A stretch of DNA of 64,000 bases from Euclidia mi (taxonomy: Eukaryota; Arthropoda; Insecta; Lepidoptera; Erebidae). The translations under genes and the position numbers were made by a program. The stretch covers positions 69,815,183 through 69,879,182 of the forward strand of contig OX123182.2 in the NCBI GenBank assembly GCA_944739405.2, given 5' to 3'. This document shows positions 23,094-34,683 of the stretch, piece by piece. The notes below the pieces were generated by a model, which saw only the letters and a list, made by a program, of their open reading frames with translations, did not search any database and was not told the DNA's origin. Within the stretch, counting starts at the first letter, position 1, and the number at the start of each line of letters is the position of its first letter.

Positions 23094-24418
23094 AGACCAC
23101 ATGAGTAAATAAACCGAACAGAGAAACAGCTTCTTAAGAGCTTGTAAATTTGTTACCTATTTCGGTAGAGTTGTCACAATAGGTTAAGACAAATCGCTTG
23201 TTCGGTATACGACAGATTCTGGATTGGACAGATTCGTGATTCGGCAGATTCCCAACTCGATAGATTCGTGGATTAGGCAGATTCTTGGACTCGACCGATT
23301 CGCTATACTGCAGAAGTACAGTTGTAAATAAAATAGCGAATAGAACCAAAAAAGGCATGCACCTGAAACTTTTAAAAGCACGGAATAAAAATATATATTT
23401 GTTACCAAGGACACGACGTGACGACATGATTTATTTGACATTCTCAACGATACCACTAATAGTGATGAATATTTTTCTGGTAATATTTATGATCTATTTT
23501 GGTAATAAACATAGGAATATCCTTTAGCTATTATGTGCCACTAGTTTTACCACGGGGATAGGTACCTAAAATAAGTTTAAAAAGAAATTGTGTAAGAAAA
23601 ATTAACTTCTACAAAACAAATGACTATAAAATGATCAAACATCGATAGGGCTTACAAAAAACAAGTTCATGCGATTTTCGACCTTATTGACAATTCATGA
23701 CAGACTTTTTTTGGTATTTTCTTACTTTCTGACATTGATACGTTAGTAAAATTATAAATTCTGAGTTACGTCAATAAGGTCGAAAATCGCATGCACCTGT
23801 TTTCTGTAATCCCTATCGATGGCTGATAACTCTCTGATAGTCATTGGTTTTGTAAACGTTAATTGCTTTTATACAATTTCACAACTAATGGGTTTACGAG
23901 GATCCTCTGGGGGATCGGGCTAGGAGATCCTGGTGGATAACATGCAAATATGTTAAGTATTTCGTTGCCAACATTGACAATATTTATTTCAAGATCAAAA
24001 TATTCGCGAAACTTTTGCTCGAGCAATTCAACAAATGCGATAAAATTATCAGGAGGAAAAAACTAATTAAAAAACCCAATTGTACGTTAACATCGTTAAA
24101 ATCTTTTTAATGACTGAATTATTTCATCCAATATTATTCATACACACAGTACAATAAACAACCATTATAATAATAAAATACCACGTTTTTACATTAAAAT
24201 ATTAAAACTTACAACGTACAAAACAAACAACGTGCGTCGTAATGACCCTGAGATTGTCAACTGCCTGTGCCTACGTAAACCGGTTTTTCCAGTCTCGCCG
24301 CGTACACGACAAGCGGCCAGTGGTCACGCACACATGAGCCGCGTGCTTGTAGTAGTGCAACCAATTCGCGCTGTTGTATGAAGCTGTGTCTCTGTTCCGT
24401 TTATCTACTCATGTGGTC
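23094..24418. mobile_element. 1.3-kb terminal-inverted-repeat transposon inside the dispersed repeat
   Basis: Both ends carry GACCACATGAGTA(A/G)ATAAAC and continue as GAACAGAGA(A/C)ACAGCTTC, an inverted repeat of about 39 bp with three mismatches (23,095 and 24,418). The inverted copy at 34.8-35.5 kb lacks this segment and shows the empty site. The exact target duplication is ambiguous. No transposase is visible. The interior contains a GATTCG-rich stretch of short imperfect repeats (23,214-23,300) and a nested MITE. Confidence 0.75.
23641..23820. mobile_element. 180-bp foldback MITE
   Basis: Arms of about 51 bp face each other: ATCGATAGGG at the left edge and CCCTATCGAT at the right edge, with TGCGATTTTCGACCTTATTG and its complement inside and about five mismatches. 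The centre is about 75 bp. It is nested within the 1.3-kb inverted-repeat element. Confidence 0.75.
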
Positions 24419-24945
24419 ATACTGTCGACCTATAATCGTGTAGGTTTATCATATTAAATCAAACATGCAACCTCTTACAAGTCGTGGTATTACACCAACG
24501 TTCTAATGTTCTATTTCTAATACTGACATTTATTATCCCGACGACATCTTGGATTCTATACAACTCAAGTAATATCCACCCACAAAAGGTGAAAGATGTC
24601 ACAAAATACAACTGCAAAATTATATACTACGCAACAAACTTATCATTCTCCAAATTATGTTAAACGCTCATGTTGCCAAAAAAAAGAAAGTGACGTATTT
24701 GGATCGCACAACATTCATTTCATTTCAACTTCGTCATAGTCTATTATCTAAATGAATTCGTCTAATATATTTTGTTGGAAAACTTAAACCTTTGTAGTAT
24801 TGTAGCGTTAAAAGGCTATATACGAGGCTACTTTATTTTCCAAAAGCTCTTTAGGATAAAAGTTAAAATGTATTTACAAAAATATGCCTTATAGAGAAAA
24901 CTGGACGTTTTCTGTATGAAGCATTACTTTATAGCTAAGCCTCTA

Positions 24946-25149
24946 AAAGAAAATATTCTTATGCAAACCTATTTGTAGAGAATAGGGTAATCATATTTAA
25001 AATTCCTTGGGTCGCCCTTGCTTCGAAATGCTGGACTTAGGTAAAAATGCGTGACCTTTCTTTCCGTAAAGGACCAAAATCGATACTTCACAATGCTCTT
25101 CACAACTAGGGGCTAAAATATTGACCCTTATTTGTTTCGAAACGTTTAG
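24946..25149. other. No feature recognised
   Basis: Short AT-rich spacer with no feature that I can support. Confidence 0.35.
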
Positions 25150-25372
25150 TGCTCGGCCACAGTGAAAGGCGGGCGCGGGTGCGGGCGCGACGCGGGAAAC
25201 TCAAACATATGGAGCTCTATAGAAGTGTCCGTAGTGGGCGAGCGGGGCTGCGAGCGGTGCAACGCGGGGAGCACGCGGGCAACTCAAACCATAGAACTTT
25301 CATACAAGTGTCCGTAGTGAATGCGCGGGCGGCAAGCGGGAAACAATGCGGAGCGTGCGGATCTCAAACTTT
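25150..25372. repeat. GC-rich tandem units of about 83 bp, related to 26,955-27,075
   Basis: GTGTCCGTAGTG occurs at 25,225 and 25,308, each preceded by an ACTCAAAC block and followed by CGGGCG-rich sequence. The reverse complement of the same 12-mer lies at about 27,002-27,013, beside a run of GCGCGC. The high GC stands out sharply from the surroundings. I do not recognise the family. The frame across it looks like low-complexity Arg/Ala and not a gene. Confidence 0.6.
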
Positions 25373-25660
25373 TATGAGCAATAATATTATGAGTTATTAT
25401 GAAATCAAGTGCGAGTCGAGCTCGCTCATTAAGGTTAACGTAGTAGAGGGATTCACTTAACATAAGCATAACGTAGCCCCCAGCCAAATATCACTATCAA
25501 TTTTTGGCCAGCAAAAATAACTTTGGTTTCTGTAGTGTTTGTGTATCGATATTGTTTATTGATATTGAGCACCAATAGAATAGAATAGAATAATTATTTA
25601 TTTGCTAGAAACATGGTAGATACAGATGGTACAGTTATAGTTCAGTCATTAAGTACAGCA
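25373..25660. other. No feature recognised
   Basis: AT-rich sequence with a short GAATAGAATAGAATA run near 25,575. Nothing else that I can support. Confidence 0.35.
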
Positions 25661-25887
25661 GTAGGGTGCATAGGGTTCCCACCAAGAACTTAGGGTCCCA
25701 AGCCAACCTCACCTGCAAGTGGTGCACCTGCCGATCAACGAACGAGGCTCTGGCAAGCAAAATGTCCCAATAAGCGGCAATAGGCTCGCCACCTATTACG
25801 TGGGATCAAAACACTGGCGAAAAGTGGGCGTTTAATATGCCTCTGCCTACCCCTTCGGGGAAACAGGCGTGAGTCTATGTATGTATG
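25661..25887 (+). mobile_element. SINE-like element with the S2 body and TATG tail
   Basis: It begins GTAGGGTGCATAGGGTTCCC, then has the S2 body (GCAATAGGCTCGCCACCTA, ACTGGCGAAAAGTGGGCG) and the LINE-like tail GCCTACCCCTTCGGGG, GGCGTGAGTCTATGTATG. A perfect 14-bp target duplication CATTAAGTACAGCA flanks it (25,647-25,660 and 25,888-25,901). A second copy with its own duplication lies at 50,831-51,053. The head has no obvious B box. Confidence 0.88.
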
Positions 25888-25901
25888 CATTAAGTACAGC
25901 A

Positions 25902-26625
25902 TGTTTCACCTCTCAAATGGCATGCAAAAATTACACTTAAAATTACATAATGCGAGCAGTCAAACTTTTTCTGTTAAAATACACTTGTTAAAGATACCAA
26001 TTGAAATGTTAATTGCTTTGAATTAAACTTTATAATGTTAATCAATTACATAATACATTAGAGGGTTTTGGGAAGCAAAATTTAAATTTAACAATCTCCA
26101 TAGGCACCCCGCTAATATAGGACAGATATTTTTTTTGTATATAAATCATAAAGCGGTTCACAGAATACATCTACTTACCAATTTTGAAATTTGTAGTCTT
26201 AATAGTTTCGGCATAAAGTGGCTGTGACATAGAAACGGATACATAGACAGACATGGCGAATCTAGCAGGGGTTCAGTTTTAAGCCTCCTAGCCTTTGGCT
26301 AGGGAATCCTAAAGATAGGTTACTTACATATCAGTCAATCTTCAGAAATACTCCACTAATATTGTAAATGCGAAAGTGTTTATAGATATACTCGTATATT
26401 CGGTATAAATAATGGTAGATAATGTCATGGATACTGACCGAATTACTTTGTACTCTATAGAGTTTCTGAACTCTTTAGACTAATCAGGAGTCTCACACAA
26501 CTTGAGACTGCAAGTAAATTAATGTTACCCCGACTTCAACGCGCGCGAAGCCGCGGGCAAAAGCTAGTATTATATAATGTTGAACTTAAAAATGCAAAGT
26601 ATCTATATAAATTCTAATTTGTTTT
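25902..26625. repeat. AT-rich stretch with a probable dispersed-repeat end
   Basis: At about 26,080-26,565 the sequence resembles a non-autonomous lepidopteran repeat on the minus strand, ending in a GC-rich block (GCGCGAAGCCGCGGGC) and CTAG at 26,561-26,564. Related GC-rich blocks beside CTAG occur near 30,060, 30,815 and 46,275. No coding frame. Confidence 0.45.
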
Positions 26626-26629
26626 ATTT

Positions 26630-26858
26630 ATTTACATTACCACATATCTCTTTTTAACCCTTTCAGTCGTTCCTGAAGTAACTAGAATTTTCCAATTTTT
26701 ATTCAAAATATTATTTTTATTTTTAATATTTGCCAAATATTTATAAAGATTTTCCAAATATCATAAAAACCAAAATTATTATAACAGTTATGAATGTGAT
26801 TTGAACCCACGCCCTCAGACCGTGAGGCGGTTGTTTTATCCGCACGGCTACAGCCTTG
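26630..26858 (-). mobile_element. Probable tRNA-headed SINE
   Basis: On the minus strand the head GTAGCCGTGCGGATAAAAC looks like an A box region, and GGGTTCAAATCAC about 50 bp later looks like a B box, as in Pol III-transcribed SINEs. An AT-rich body follows to about 26,630. The spacing of head and B box is right for a tRNA-derived promoter. It is not a functional tRNA gene, because no cloverleaf closes. Confidence 0.6.
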
Positions 26859-26954
26859 TTTTCAGTTAATTGCGAATTTGGTGAACAATTGACATAGTGT
26901 TGCTATGGTGAGTGTTAACGTCATCTAACTGAAAATTCATATTAATCTAGCCGC

Positions 26955-27075
26955 GATCCTAAATTTGACAAACACTGTACACCGCACCCGCGAACGCGCC
27001 ACTACGGACACATGAAGACGCGCGCGGCGACGCGCGCGGCCCGCGCGCGTGCTGCCCGCGCTACTATGGCCAAGC
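26955..27075. repeat. Second GC-rich block, inverted relative to 25,150-25,372
   Basis: CACTACGGACAC and a CGCGCGCGG run are the reverse complement of motifs in the block at 25.2 kb. The two blocks lie 1.6 kb apart in opposite orientation and bracket a SINE-like element and other repeats. That suggests two copies, or the two ends, of one element. Confidence 0.5.
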
Positions 27076-30000
27076 ACTTACCCGAGCCCCACTTGAGGTA
27101 CCGGAGTTGTAGAGGCTGTTATGCTTATAAATTTATTACGTTCAGTATCTTGCAAGCAAATGTTCGTACCATCATAAAACATAGTTATAAAAGTCGCACC
27201 TTATCAGAGAAACGTCTCGGTGCTCACGACATTGAGGCTAGTGTATGGCGAGTCTCACCTCGCCGAGGAAATAATGTTTCTCACAAAATAACTTCCTCCT
27301 ACTTTCACTTTCATCTCTGTGCTAAGATGGAATAGTAACGAACCGATGTCTGTACACAATATTTTCAGAAAGACGTGTTTTTCGCAGTACCTAAAAATAT
27401 TTACCAACCTTACTCTTGTGAATAAATGTTACCACAAAAATGTTGCGAACTTACAGTGAAAGCTATTACAGATTTCTAAAACAACAATAAAATGTTGCTT
27501 TGACCGTTGCTACGACTTCCACGCAACTGTTTCTGTTCTTTTTACATAAAGGGTACAATATGAGAGTACAGCCCACCCACATGTGAAAGGTTAACTCCTT
27601 GTGCCACGTGTCCTTTATCAATCACAATGATTAAATTCCGCACTGAAGAGCAGTTTCTTTATATGTATTTACCAAAATCAGACAAGGCAGAGTCAAGAAG
27701 TGCTTACAATTCAACAAGATCGAGCGACTGACAGTTTCAGTGGAAGCTCACGCAGCGAGTAGTGTTTGTCCGGATATTGCTTGCGCCGCACGAATTGAAG
27801 GTTCCTTTACATGACTACCCTTGGCAGCGTGGTTTGAATCACAGCACCAGAGGCCAAACACGGTACGTATTTACGCAAACCACTGAGCCTTTTAATTGTG
27901 TAAAGGACTAGGCACATTCACGTGGCCTTTTGCGGTAGAAACACACCGCATTACGCTCAACATTCACTAAAGGCACGCTTGTTGTACACTTGAGGCGCCG
28001 CTTTTTATGTAAAATCACAGATTATACTTAAAATAGAACTGTATATGTCCAGAAAAGAAATTCCTCCCCTATCCCTTATGAAGCCTGTGCTTTATAATCA
28101 GCAAGAGTACTTACAGTAAGTTTTGTTGACTCAGTTGATTGTGCTATAATTCCTTCCACCTAAAATGCAAGCTCATATTACAAAACCTTATATTATTACC
28201 ATCAAAGGTTTTACACAAAGCTGAAACTTTCTAAAAGCTGGAGCTACTTTTTACCTTGTCTACTCAAAGTCTATTCTTAACGTAGATGGAGCATTCACTT
28301 AAATCCCAAAATATTCCTTCAAGTCGTTCAGTCCGTGCATACATTTTATAGCAGTAGGTAATAATAAATTCTGACGGCTGCGCCATTTCTGACGAATTTT
28401 GTATGTTTGCAACGATACTTGACTTCTCTACAACTTCCTGCTGAAATGACCGCCTAAAATCTCACATAATACAGTTCCGAAGTTTCATATAAAATTCGAA
28501 GAACAAACTTTTAGAAAACACACATTTAATGAATAAGTTTTCCGTTTTTTTACATTTTTAACGAGAATTTGAAGCCTGCTTAGCTTATACAATATTTTTT
28601 GACTAATGTTAGTCAGACTTTTACATTAATCACAATATCATAGAATTCTTTTCAATGATCATAATTAGGAAGACCGTCTACGTGCTGGATACTAAAAAAT
28701 TATTTGCTGGCGATAGAACTGTACGCGACTTAACTAAAATTATTCGGTTAAACTAAGCAGAGTTGGAAACAAATAAGATAATTATATCAATTCTGGATAC
28801 ATAATTGTCTTTAGTTTTAGGTTAAATATATGTGGACTTTGTACTTTTAAGAAAAAAGCAATAATTATGTCATATCTATAAAAACATCACCCGCTTTTTG
28901 TCGCATTGTTTATTCGTAAAATACGACAACATTTTATTATTTTTTCGATGAGTTAATCGCTAAGCGTGACGAGATAATACTTTTAAATATAATTAAGATA
29001 TAAAATTGTATTTTTTTTATGATAGCTAAATATAAAGTTAATATATTAGTAGTTTAAACATAAATAACGAGTTTAGTTTTAAAGAAAACGAATCCATCAT
29101 TTAGACTTTTACTTACATTCATATGCATTACTTAAGTTTTATTTAGTTTCAAATTTCATTCTTCTCGCTGCACATTATTATATTTTGTATCTTATAAGTC
29201 TTATAAATGTGTCAGTTTTCTTGACATTCGTTACTTTTTATTAGTAGAATTTTAATATGATGCCGTTGCTTACCTCTTTCTAACTTTGCATACTTATATC
29301 CAGTTGCTTACGTAAAGTATAAGATAATAACTGCATAGGAAAGAACGTATAAATAAAACACATCGATATTAGTAAGTATTTAATCACACCACCAAATTAA
29401 GATTATCAACGTAAAAATAAAACAATTCATTTTGAAATATCAGAATAGATTTTAACTTTAGAAAGCAATGGCTGGATTGGAGAACGGATGATCCTTGTGT
29501 GCTCGACCCCTGTAAAGTTAATTAATCCTTTATGAAAGAATATTTTTGAAAATAGATTCAACAATCCCAATTAAAATCATAAAACAAAGTTTCCTCGTTA
29601 ATTCATCTATAGTAATTGAGCAAAAACTATTTAATCAAAAGGTTAATACCGGCTTACTAATGGGTACAAGTTATCACAATTCAGTCAAAAACCAGTAAAA
29701 TAAAAGCTTCGACGCCTAAGGAAATATCCAAAAACATTGTTTTCTTTTTCGACAAATGGCACACGTGGACAACTACAACAAAATTCGAATTCCATGTGAG
29801 CGAAGGTGCAAGTAACAGCTAGCAATATTGTAAATGTGGAAGTCTATTTGTGTGATTGTCACTGAATCACCTCCCTGTGGGGCTATGAAAGAGTTGAAAC
29901 TTTCCGACAACGCAGGAAACTTCTTGCTAAATGAATCCGTAAATTTTTATCCCCAATGAATTGGGTGTTTACTGAGTTCAAAGACTTTTATACCTACTTT

Positions 30001-31081
30001 TACAATTATTGTGGAAATGAAATTACATGGTAACAATAGAAGTTTTAAATTAGTATAATCTAGTTACTATCCGCGGCTCCGCTTGTGTGAGTGTCGGTTA
30101 TCCTGACAAAAGATATCCTGTGTGCTATCTGATGTTTAACTACATCAATGCAAAGTTTCATCAAAGTCTGTTTCATACTTTTCAACTGTAGCGTTTATAA
30201 TGGAGAAGACATTAAAAAAACACTTAAACTTTTGCGGTTTGTACACATACCTACTGATACTTATGTAACGTAAAGATACGAAAATAAAGTTGAAATATTT
30301 GTTCTGACATTTCGGTGTGGGTTATACCAGCTATTGATACAAGATTGACCATGAGATGACTGCAATGAGTCATCTTGTTAGCACAACTGGTGTAGATAAC
30401 CCATGCCAAAACGATCTTAAATGTTAGTATTATATTTTCAATTGTTTGGGTGTTCTATAAAATTGTCTAAAGCGGCTTATTACAGTATTCTGTTAACAAC
30501 GTATTATGAAACAACGTTTATATAAGTATGAGATGAAGTCGAGACCAACAATGTCATACGTTATACCTCTAAAGATTCAAGTATTTTATGTCTATAAATG
30601 TAAATGATTTTAAAAATCTATCGCATTTTATTTATGTATTGCTAGCTTCGTAGGCTGTTTATTTGCCATAAAAAGGGGATCGGAAAGCAATAATCCTTCA
30701 CCCATATCAATTTCCGTTATAATGGGCGCTCAAATATTCACTACACCCTATATATTACAAGATTATGTCTCGATAACAGGCTCAACGTTACTGCAATAAA
30801 TATCTACGATTTAGCTAGCTTCCATCCGCGACTTCGCTCGCGTAAATGCACGTGTTACTTAAAGTACCATTAATTATCTGTGTGCTAAAGTTCTTCCAAA
30901 TATGCTTCCAATTCAGCTTTTTGTGAAACCCAAGCGTAAAAACTATGAGATTTAATATTAGTAAGACCTTAAAAAGGAAATGAACAGTTTTCTTACTCTG
31001 ATTGTGGTATAAGACGACTGTTGCAGTCGAGACTGTTGATCGCCTCGATGTCAGCCTCCGATAGTTGGAAATCCCAAACAT
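27076..31081. other. Long AT-rich stretch with scattered repeat fragments
   Basis: I recognise no coding region. At about 30,055-30,200 and 30,815-30,850 there are fragments with the CTAG plus GC-rich block (CCGCGACTTCGCTCGCG) typical of lepidopteran non-autonomous repeats. The remainder (27.1-30.0 kb) looks single-copy within the window and is the longest quiet stretch. It could include host regulatory DNA, but nothing in the sequence proves it. Confidence 0.4.
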
Positions 31082-31122
31082 GGTATCATTACAAGAGAAC
31101 TTCATTCTCTTGTAATGATACC
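31082..31122. repeat. Perfect 18-bp hairpin
   Basis: GGTATCATTACAAGAGAA is followed by a 5-base spacer and its exact reverse complement. The perfect arms imply recent origin or gene conversion. Confidence 0.85.
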
Positions 31123-31904
31123 CCTTTGGATTTGGTACCTGAAATAACAGAGAAATCGTAGAACATATGTAAATATTTGGACCTTTTCCTCAGGCTTTGC
31201 ACTTTGAATGATTTCACCCGCACGCCCTAGACACATGGTAACAACAGGCGGCAGGAGAGTATGTAAATGTATAAAGAACCACCAAACTAAAAATGAGCCC
31301 AAACTGCCTTAAAAATCAAAAACATTGTCACTAAATTAACAATCATTAATAAGACCTGATTGAATTTATTTGAAGCCTGTCGTTTCATTTCCATTTCTTT
31401 CATTGGATATAAAACAGTTCGATGGTCTAATGAGAATTAGGTAGTCACTCCGTTGGTTTAAGACGAATATAATTTATAAGTAACAGATCGGACATTTATT
31501 TATTTTTGAGTTGCTTAATAAATATAATATTTATGCTCATTTTCTTATACTAACAATAGGAATAAGAAGAATCATTGACAGTTATCTAAATGAAGACAAA
31601 TAATATAAAGGAATTTTATTATAAACAGTAGCCTATAATAACATAAAAAATATGTACTAGCATATACGATCAAAATTATATTATGCACAATTATGCTTGC
31701 GATTTGGAACAAAAATCATCTCTATCTTGAGTACAAGATAATAATTTGTCAGTCCCGTCTTATATAAATTCGCCTGAATTTGCGGTTAATAATAGCGATC
31801 CAAGGAAACATAAAAAATCTGTTTATATCCAAAAGAAGACACATATTTGGGATCCATTAAAGAAATTATGAATATGCTGATATAAATTTACCACAAATCT
31901 TTAA
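31123..31904. other. No feature recognised
   Basis: AT-rich sequence without a recognisable frame or repeat. Confidence 0.4.
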
Positions 31905-32200
31905 ATTGTTAATTATCGCTTGTCGCGTGCCTCGGAGAGCACGTTAAACCGCCAGTCCCGGCTGTCATGAAGATCTTTGGTAGTCGTTACGGGGAGTAAG
32001 TTCCCTCAAATAAACTGATACTGGTGTAAACCATGGAATATCTCTATCTTTTTTGGTTGCGGAGGTCAGACGGCAGTCGCTCTGTAGAAAAGTTGATATT
32101 CTGTCATATCTGTTTAGACCAAGCGGACCTCGGGCTCCAAGGCGCATAAGTCTTGGATGCAACCGGGATAACGCTAACGCGACGATGATGATGATAAATT
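31905..32200 (+). mobile_element. SINE, S3 family, 5'-truncated
   Basis: Shares GTGCCTCGGAGAGCACGTTA, CATGAAGATCTTTG, AAACCATGGAATATC and GGGATAACGCTAACG with the fuller copy at 61,875-62,238. It ends in GATGATGATGAT. The tRNA-like head is missing here. Confidence 0.78.
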
Positions 32201-33342
32201 TACCACAAATAGTTTTGACTCCTGTCATTACAAAGGGTTAACCCGACCTCATATTGTAAGCTGAGATAATATAATAGATCCTCTATTAGGTACAATATGA
32301 AGGCAATGGCGGACATACTTTGTATAAATTGGTGTTTGTTGAGCTACTTAAAGTTGGCCATATAGTACACACTACCTTTGACTTTCTATAATGTCCTCGC
32401 GTATGCATATTTTATGTTATCCTAAGTGATTCCCTAATGATCGTGGCGCAAATTCACCTAGCTACTTCATATTATAAATTAGTTAACACAACAGTATCGT
32501 GCATGTAATTAGCTTTAAAACAACACATTGTCCCGATCGTTTAACCTCAGTGGATACAAATTGCTATGCGTGAATATTTAAAGGTGTTTTTACACTGGCT
32601 GGGCGGACCTTGGATGGGAAGGATGAGGATTTAAATCTCACTGTTAGGTTTACATCACAATCCTGCGTCATCAATAATATGATAGAATATTATATTATTA
32701 TTATCTTGCTGTCTAAAGCGAATTGCTTTAATCCAATCCACGCCTCGCCAGTTTAAAAAAGCGTGCATAGCTTATTTTAACAGATATAGAGACATTTAAA
32801 TATCTTAGCAGGAACAACATAATCTACATAAAATTGAAAATAATTATGAAGAGATTCACATCAACCAATAATGATACTGTTTCATCGTCTACCACCAACG
32901 CTATGTCAAAAACGACACGATTGCAAAAGAAAACAGCTATATCTCAAACAATACAGCTATATATTAACAATAGGGTTGTTTCCAACTAGTCAAATTAAGC
33001 ACTTTTAATGAAATGTCAAAAACGACCTTTTCTACGGCTTTTGTATGAAATAAGACCTAGTGACGTCATAGTTTTTGCTGTCAAAGAGAATACTTATTAT
33101 CAATAAATTGTCGATAAAAAATGTAACTAAGGTTGTAACATTAATTGGTGAATGAAACTACCATTAATTTGACATATTTCACTGGCTAAAAATACTTGTA
33201 TAATTTATTTCACTTTCAGGAAACTTCCCTATTAACTAGATTAGATGATGGACAAATTAACAATAACTATAACGTTAACCTTCTTTAAGTAAATTCACGT
33301 TTTTGAACCACAACCAAGTATAGGTAGATACTTATACTAAAA
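32201..33342. other. No feature recognised
   Basis: AT-rich sequence with no coding frame, tail or terminal repeat that I can name. Confidence 0.4.
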
Positions 33343-34498
33343 CTAGCTGACCCAGCGAACTCCGTATCGCCTTTTTAAGAATTTTTATTTAATTCCCTTT
33401 TTCCAAGCCCCTTTTCCAAAGTTACCATTGACTTTGCGCTTAATCTCTTATCATTTCAGAGTCTATAAATGACGAACAAACAAACATAGATTTTTATCTA
33501 ATATTGAATTCCCCATTCCTTAAAATATCGGAGAAGATACCTATATCGACTTTAAAAAAAGCCCGTCTGCCATCTTTGATTTTCTATCCGCCATCTTTGA
33601 TCACGAAATAGATGTTGTATTTGGATTCACCATCCCTTTAAACATCGGAGACGATACCCATATTGATTTTAAAAAATACCCATCCGCCATCTTTGATCAC
33701 GAAATAGATGGTGTTTTTTAATTACCCATTCCTTAAAATATCGGAGACGATACCCATATCGACTTTAAAGAATATCCCGTCCGCCATCTTTGATTTCCTA
33801 TCCGCCATCTTTGATCACGTAATAGATGTTGTATTTGGATTCCCCATCCCTTTAAACATCGGAGACGATACCCATATTGATTTTAAAAAAAAATCCCATT
33901 CGCCATCTTTGATTTCCCATCCGCCATCTTGAATCACGAAATAGATGTTGTATTTGGATTCCCCACCCCTTTAAACATCAGAGACGATACCTATATTGAT
34001 TTTTAAAATTTTTTCATCCGCCATCTTTGATTTCCCGTCCGCCATATTGGATCACTAAATAAATTTCATATTATTAATCAGCGTCCCGAAAATCTCGAAA
34101 ACTATACCCATATAGATTTTATCCTATTCGTTTAGCCTTTTTTTGCCTTTGACCCAACCCTCCCCGTTCTCGTTTGACCATTTTATTATTTTTGTTTAGC
34201 CCCTAAAAGTTGTGGCGTATTTTTATATAGCCTTTCGGAATAATTGGGCTATCATAGGCAATAACAATTTTAAAAATCCTACTGCTAGTTCCTGAGATTA
34301 GCCGACATTATCTTTTAGCCTTTTTAGCCTTTTGCCCGGCCACAAAGGGTCGAAGCGTTATGTTATATAGCCTATAGTCTGCCGGAATAACTGGGCTATC
34401 GTATACAAAAAGAATTTTTCAGATCCGACCGGTAGTTCCTGAGTTTAGCGCGTTCAAACAAAAAAACAAACTCTTCCGCTTTATTATATTAGTATAGA
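33343..34498 (-). mobile_element. Non-autonomous Helitron (Lep1-like) with internal tandem repeats
   Basis: On the minus strand it starts TCTATACTAATATAATAAAG (34,498) and ends GGGTCAGCTAG (33,343). TC...CTAG ends inserted between a host A and T fit the Helitron rule, and the 5' end matches the Lep1-type sequence known across Lepidoptera. No Rep or helicase is encoded. The 3' hairpin is weak. The interior has five units of about 96-119 bp. Confidence 0.8.
33508..34080. repeat. Five tandem units of 96-119 bp inside the Helitron
   Basis: Units start near 33,508, 33,625, 33,721, 33,839 and 33,958. Each has CCCCATCCCTTTAAACATCG-like sequence, GACGATACCCATAT, CCGCCATCTTTGAT and AAATAGATG. Unit 2 lacks one CCGCCATCTTTGATTT block. 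A sixth, degraded unit seems to follow. Confidence 0.85.
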
Positions 34499-34515
34499 TG
34501 TCGTTTTAACTGTTC

Positions 34516-34563
34516 AAGAAATATAACTGCAAAAAGTAAATACTTTTTGCAGTTATATTTCTT
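34516..34563. repeat. Perfect 23-bp inverted repeat with a 2-base loop
   Basis: The arm AAGAAATATAACTGCAAAAA plus GTA is followed by AA and its exact complement. It lies 18 bases beyond the Helitron 5' end. Confidence 0.9.
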
Positions 34564-34572
34564 ATATTGGCT

Positions 34573-34633
34573 ATGGCTTCAACATTATTGTTCAACATCA
34601 ACGTTGAACGTTGAACAATAATGTTGAAGCCAT
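34573..34633. repeat. Perfect 24-bp inverted repeat with a 13-base centre
   Basis: The arm ATGGCTTCAACATTATTGTT plus CAAC is followed by 13 bases, themselves partly palindromic (CAACGTTG), then the exact complement. It lies 9 bases after the previous hairpin. Confidence 0.9.
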
Positions 34634-34683
34634 GATCGTTGTTTAGTTGACTGTTAGTAGAAGACATTTCACCTTTTTTTGTA

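Larger units (their letters stand above)
22985..24945 (+). repeat. Dispersed repeat, copy 1 (split by an insertion); inverted partner at 34,815-35,455
   Basis: The outer parts (22,985-23,093 and 24,419-24,945) match the reverse complement of 34,815-35,455. Shared landmarks are GGGACTGACCAAA, TACTGTCGACCTAT, ACACCAACGTTCTAATGTT, AAAAAGAAAGTGACGTATTT, GCGTTAAAAGGCTATATA-like sequence and GTATGAAGCATTACTTTATA. Copy 1 lacks about 85 bp present in copy 2. No coding frame is conserved. Its nature is unknown; the TATG run at the left end could be a retroelement tail. Confidence 0.75.

Noticed and set aside
25149..25460. 103-codon Arg-rich frame
   Set aside because: Low-complexity translation of a GC-rich tandem repeat, ending in AT-rich sequence.
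27076..30050. Host exons in the longest quiet stretch
   Set aside because: No frame of useful length with a recognisable domain and no convincing splice-site pairs; composition is uniformly AT-rich.
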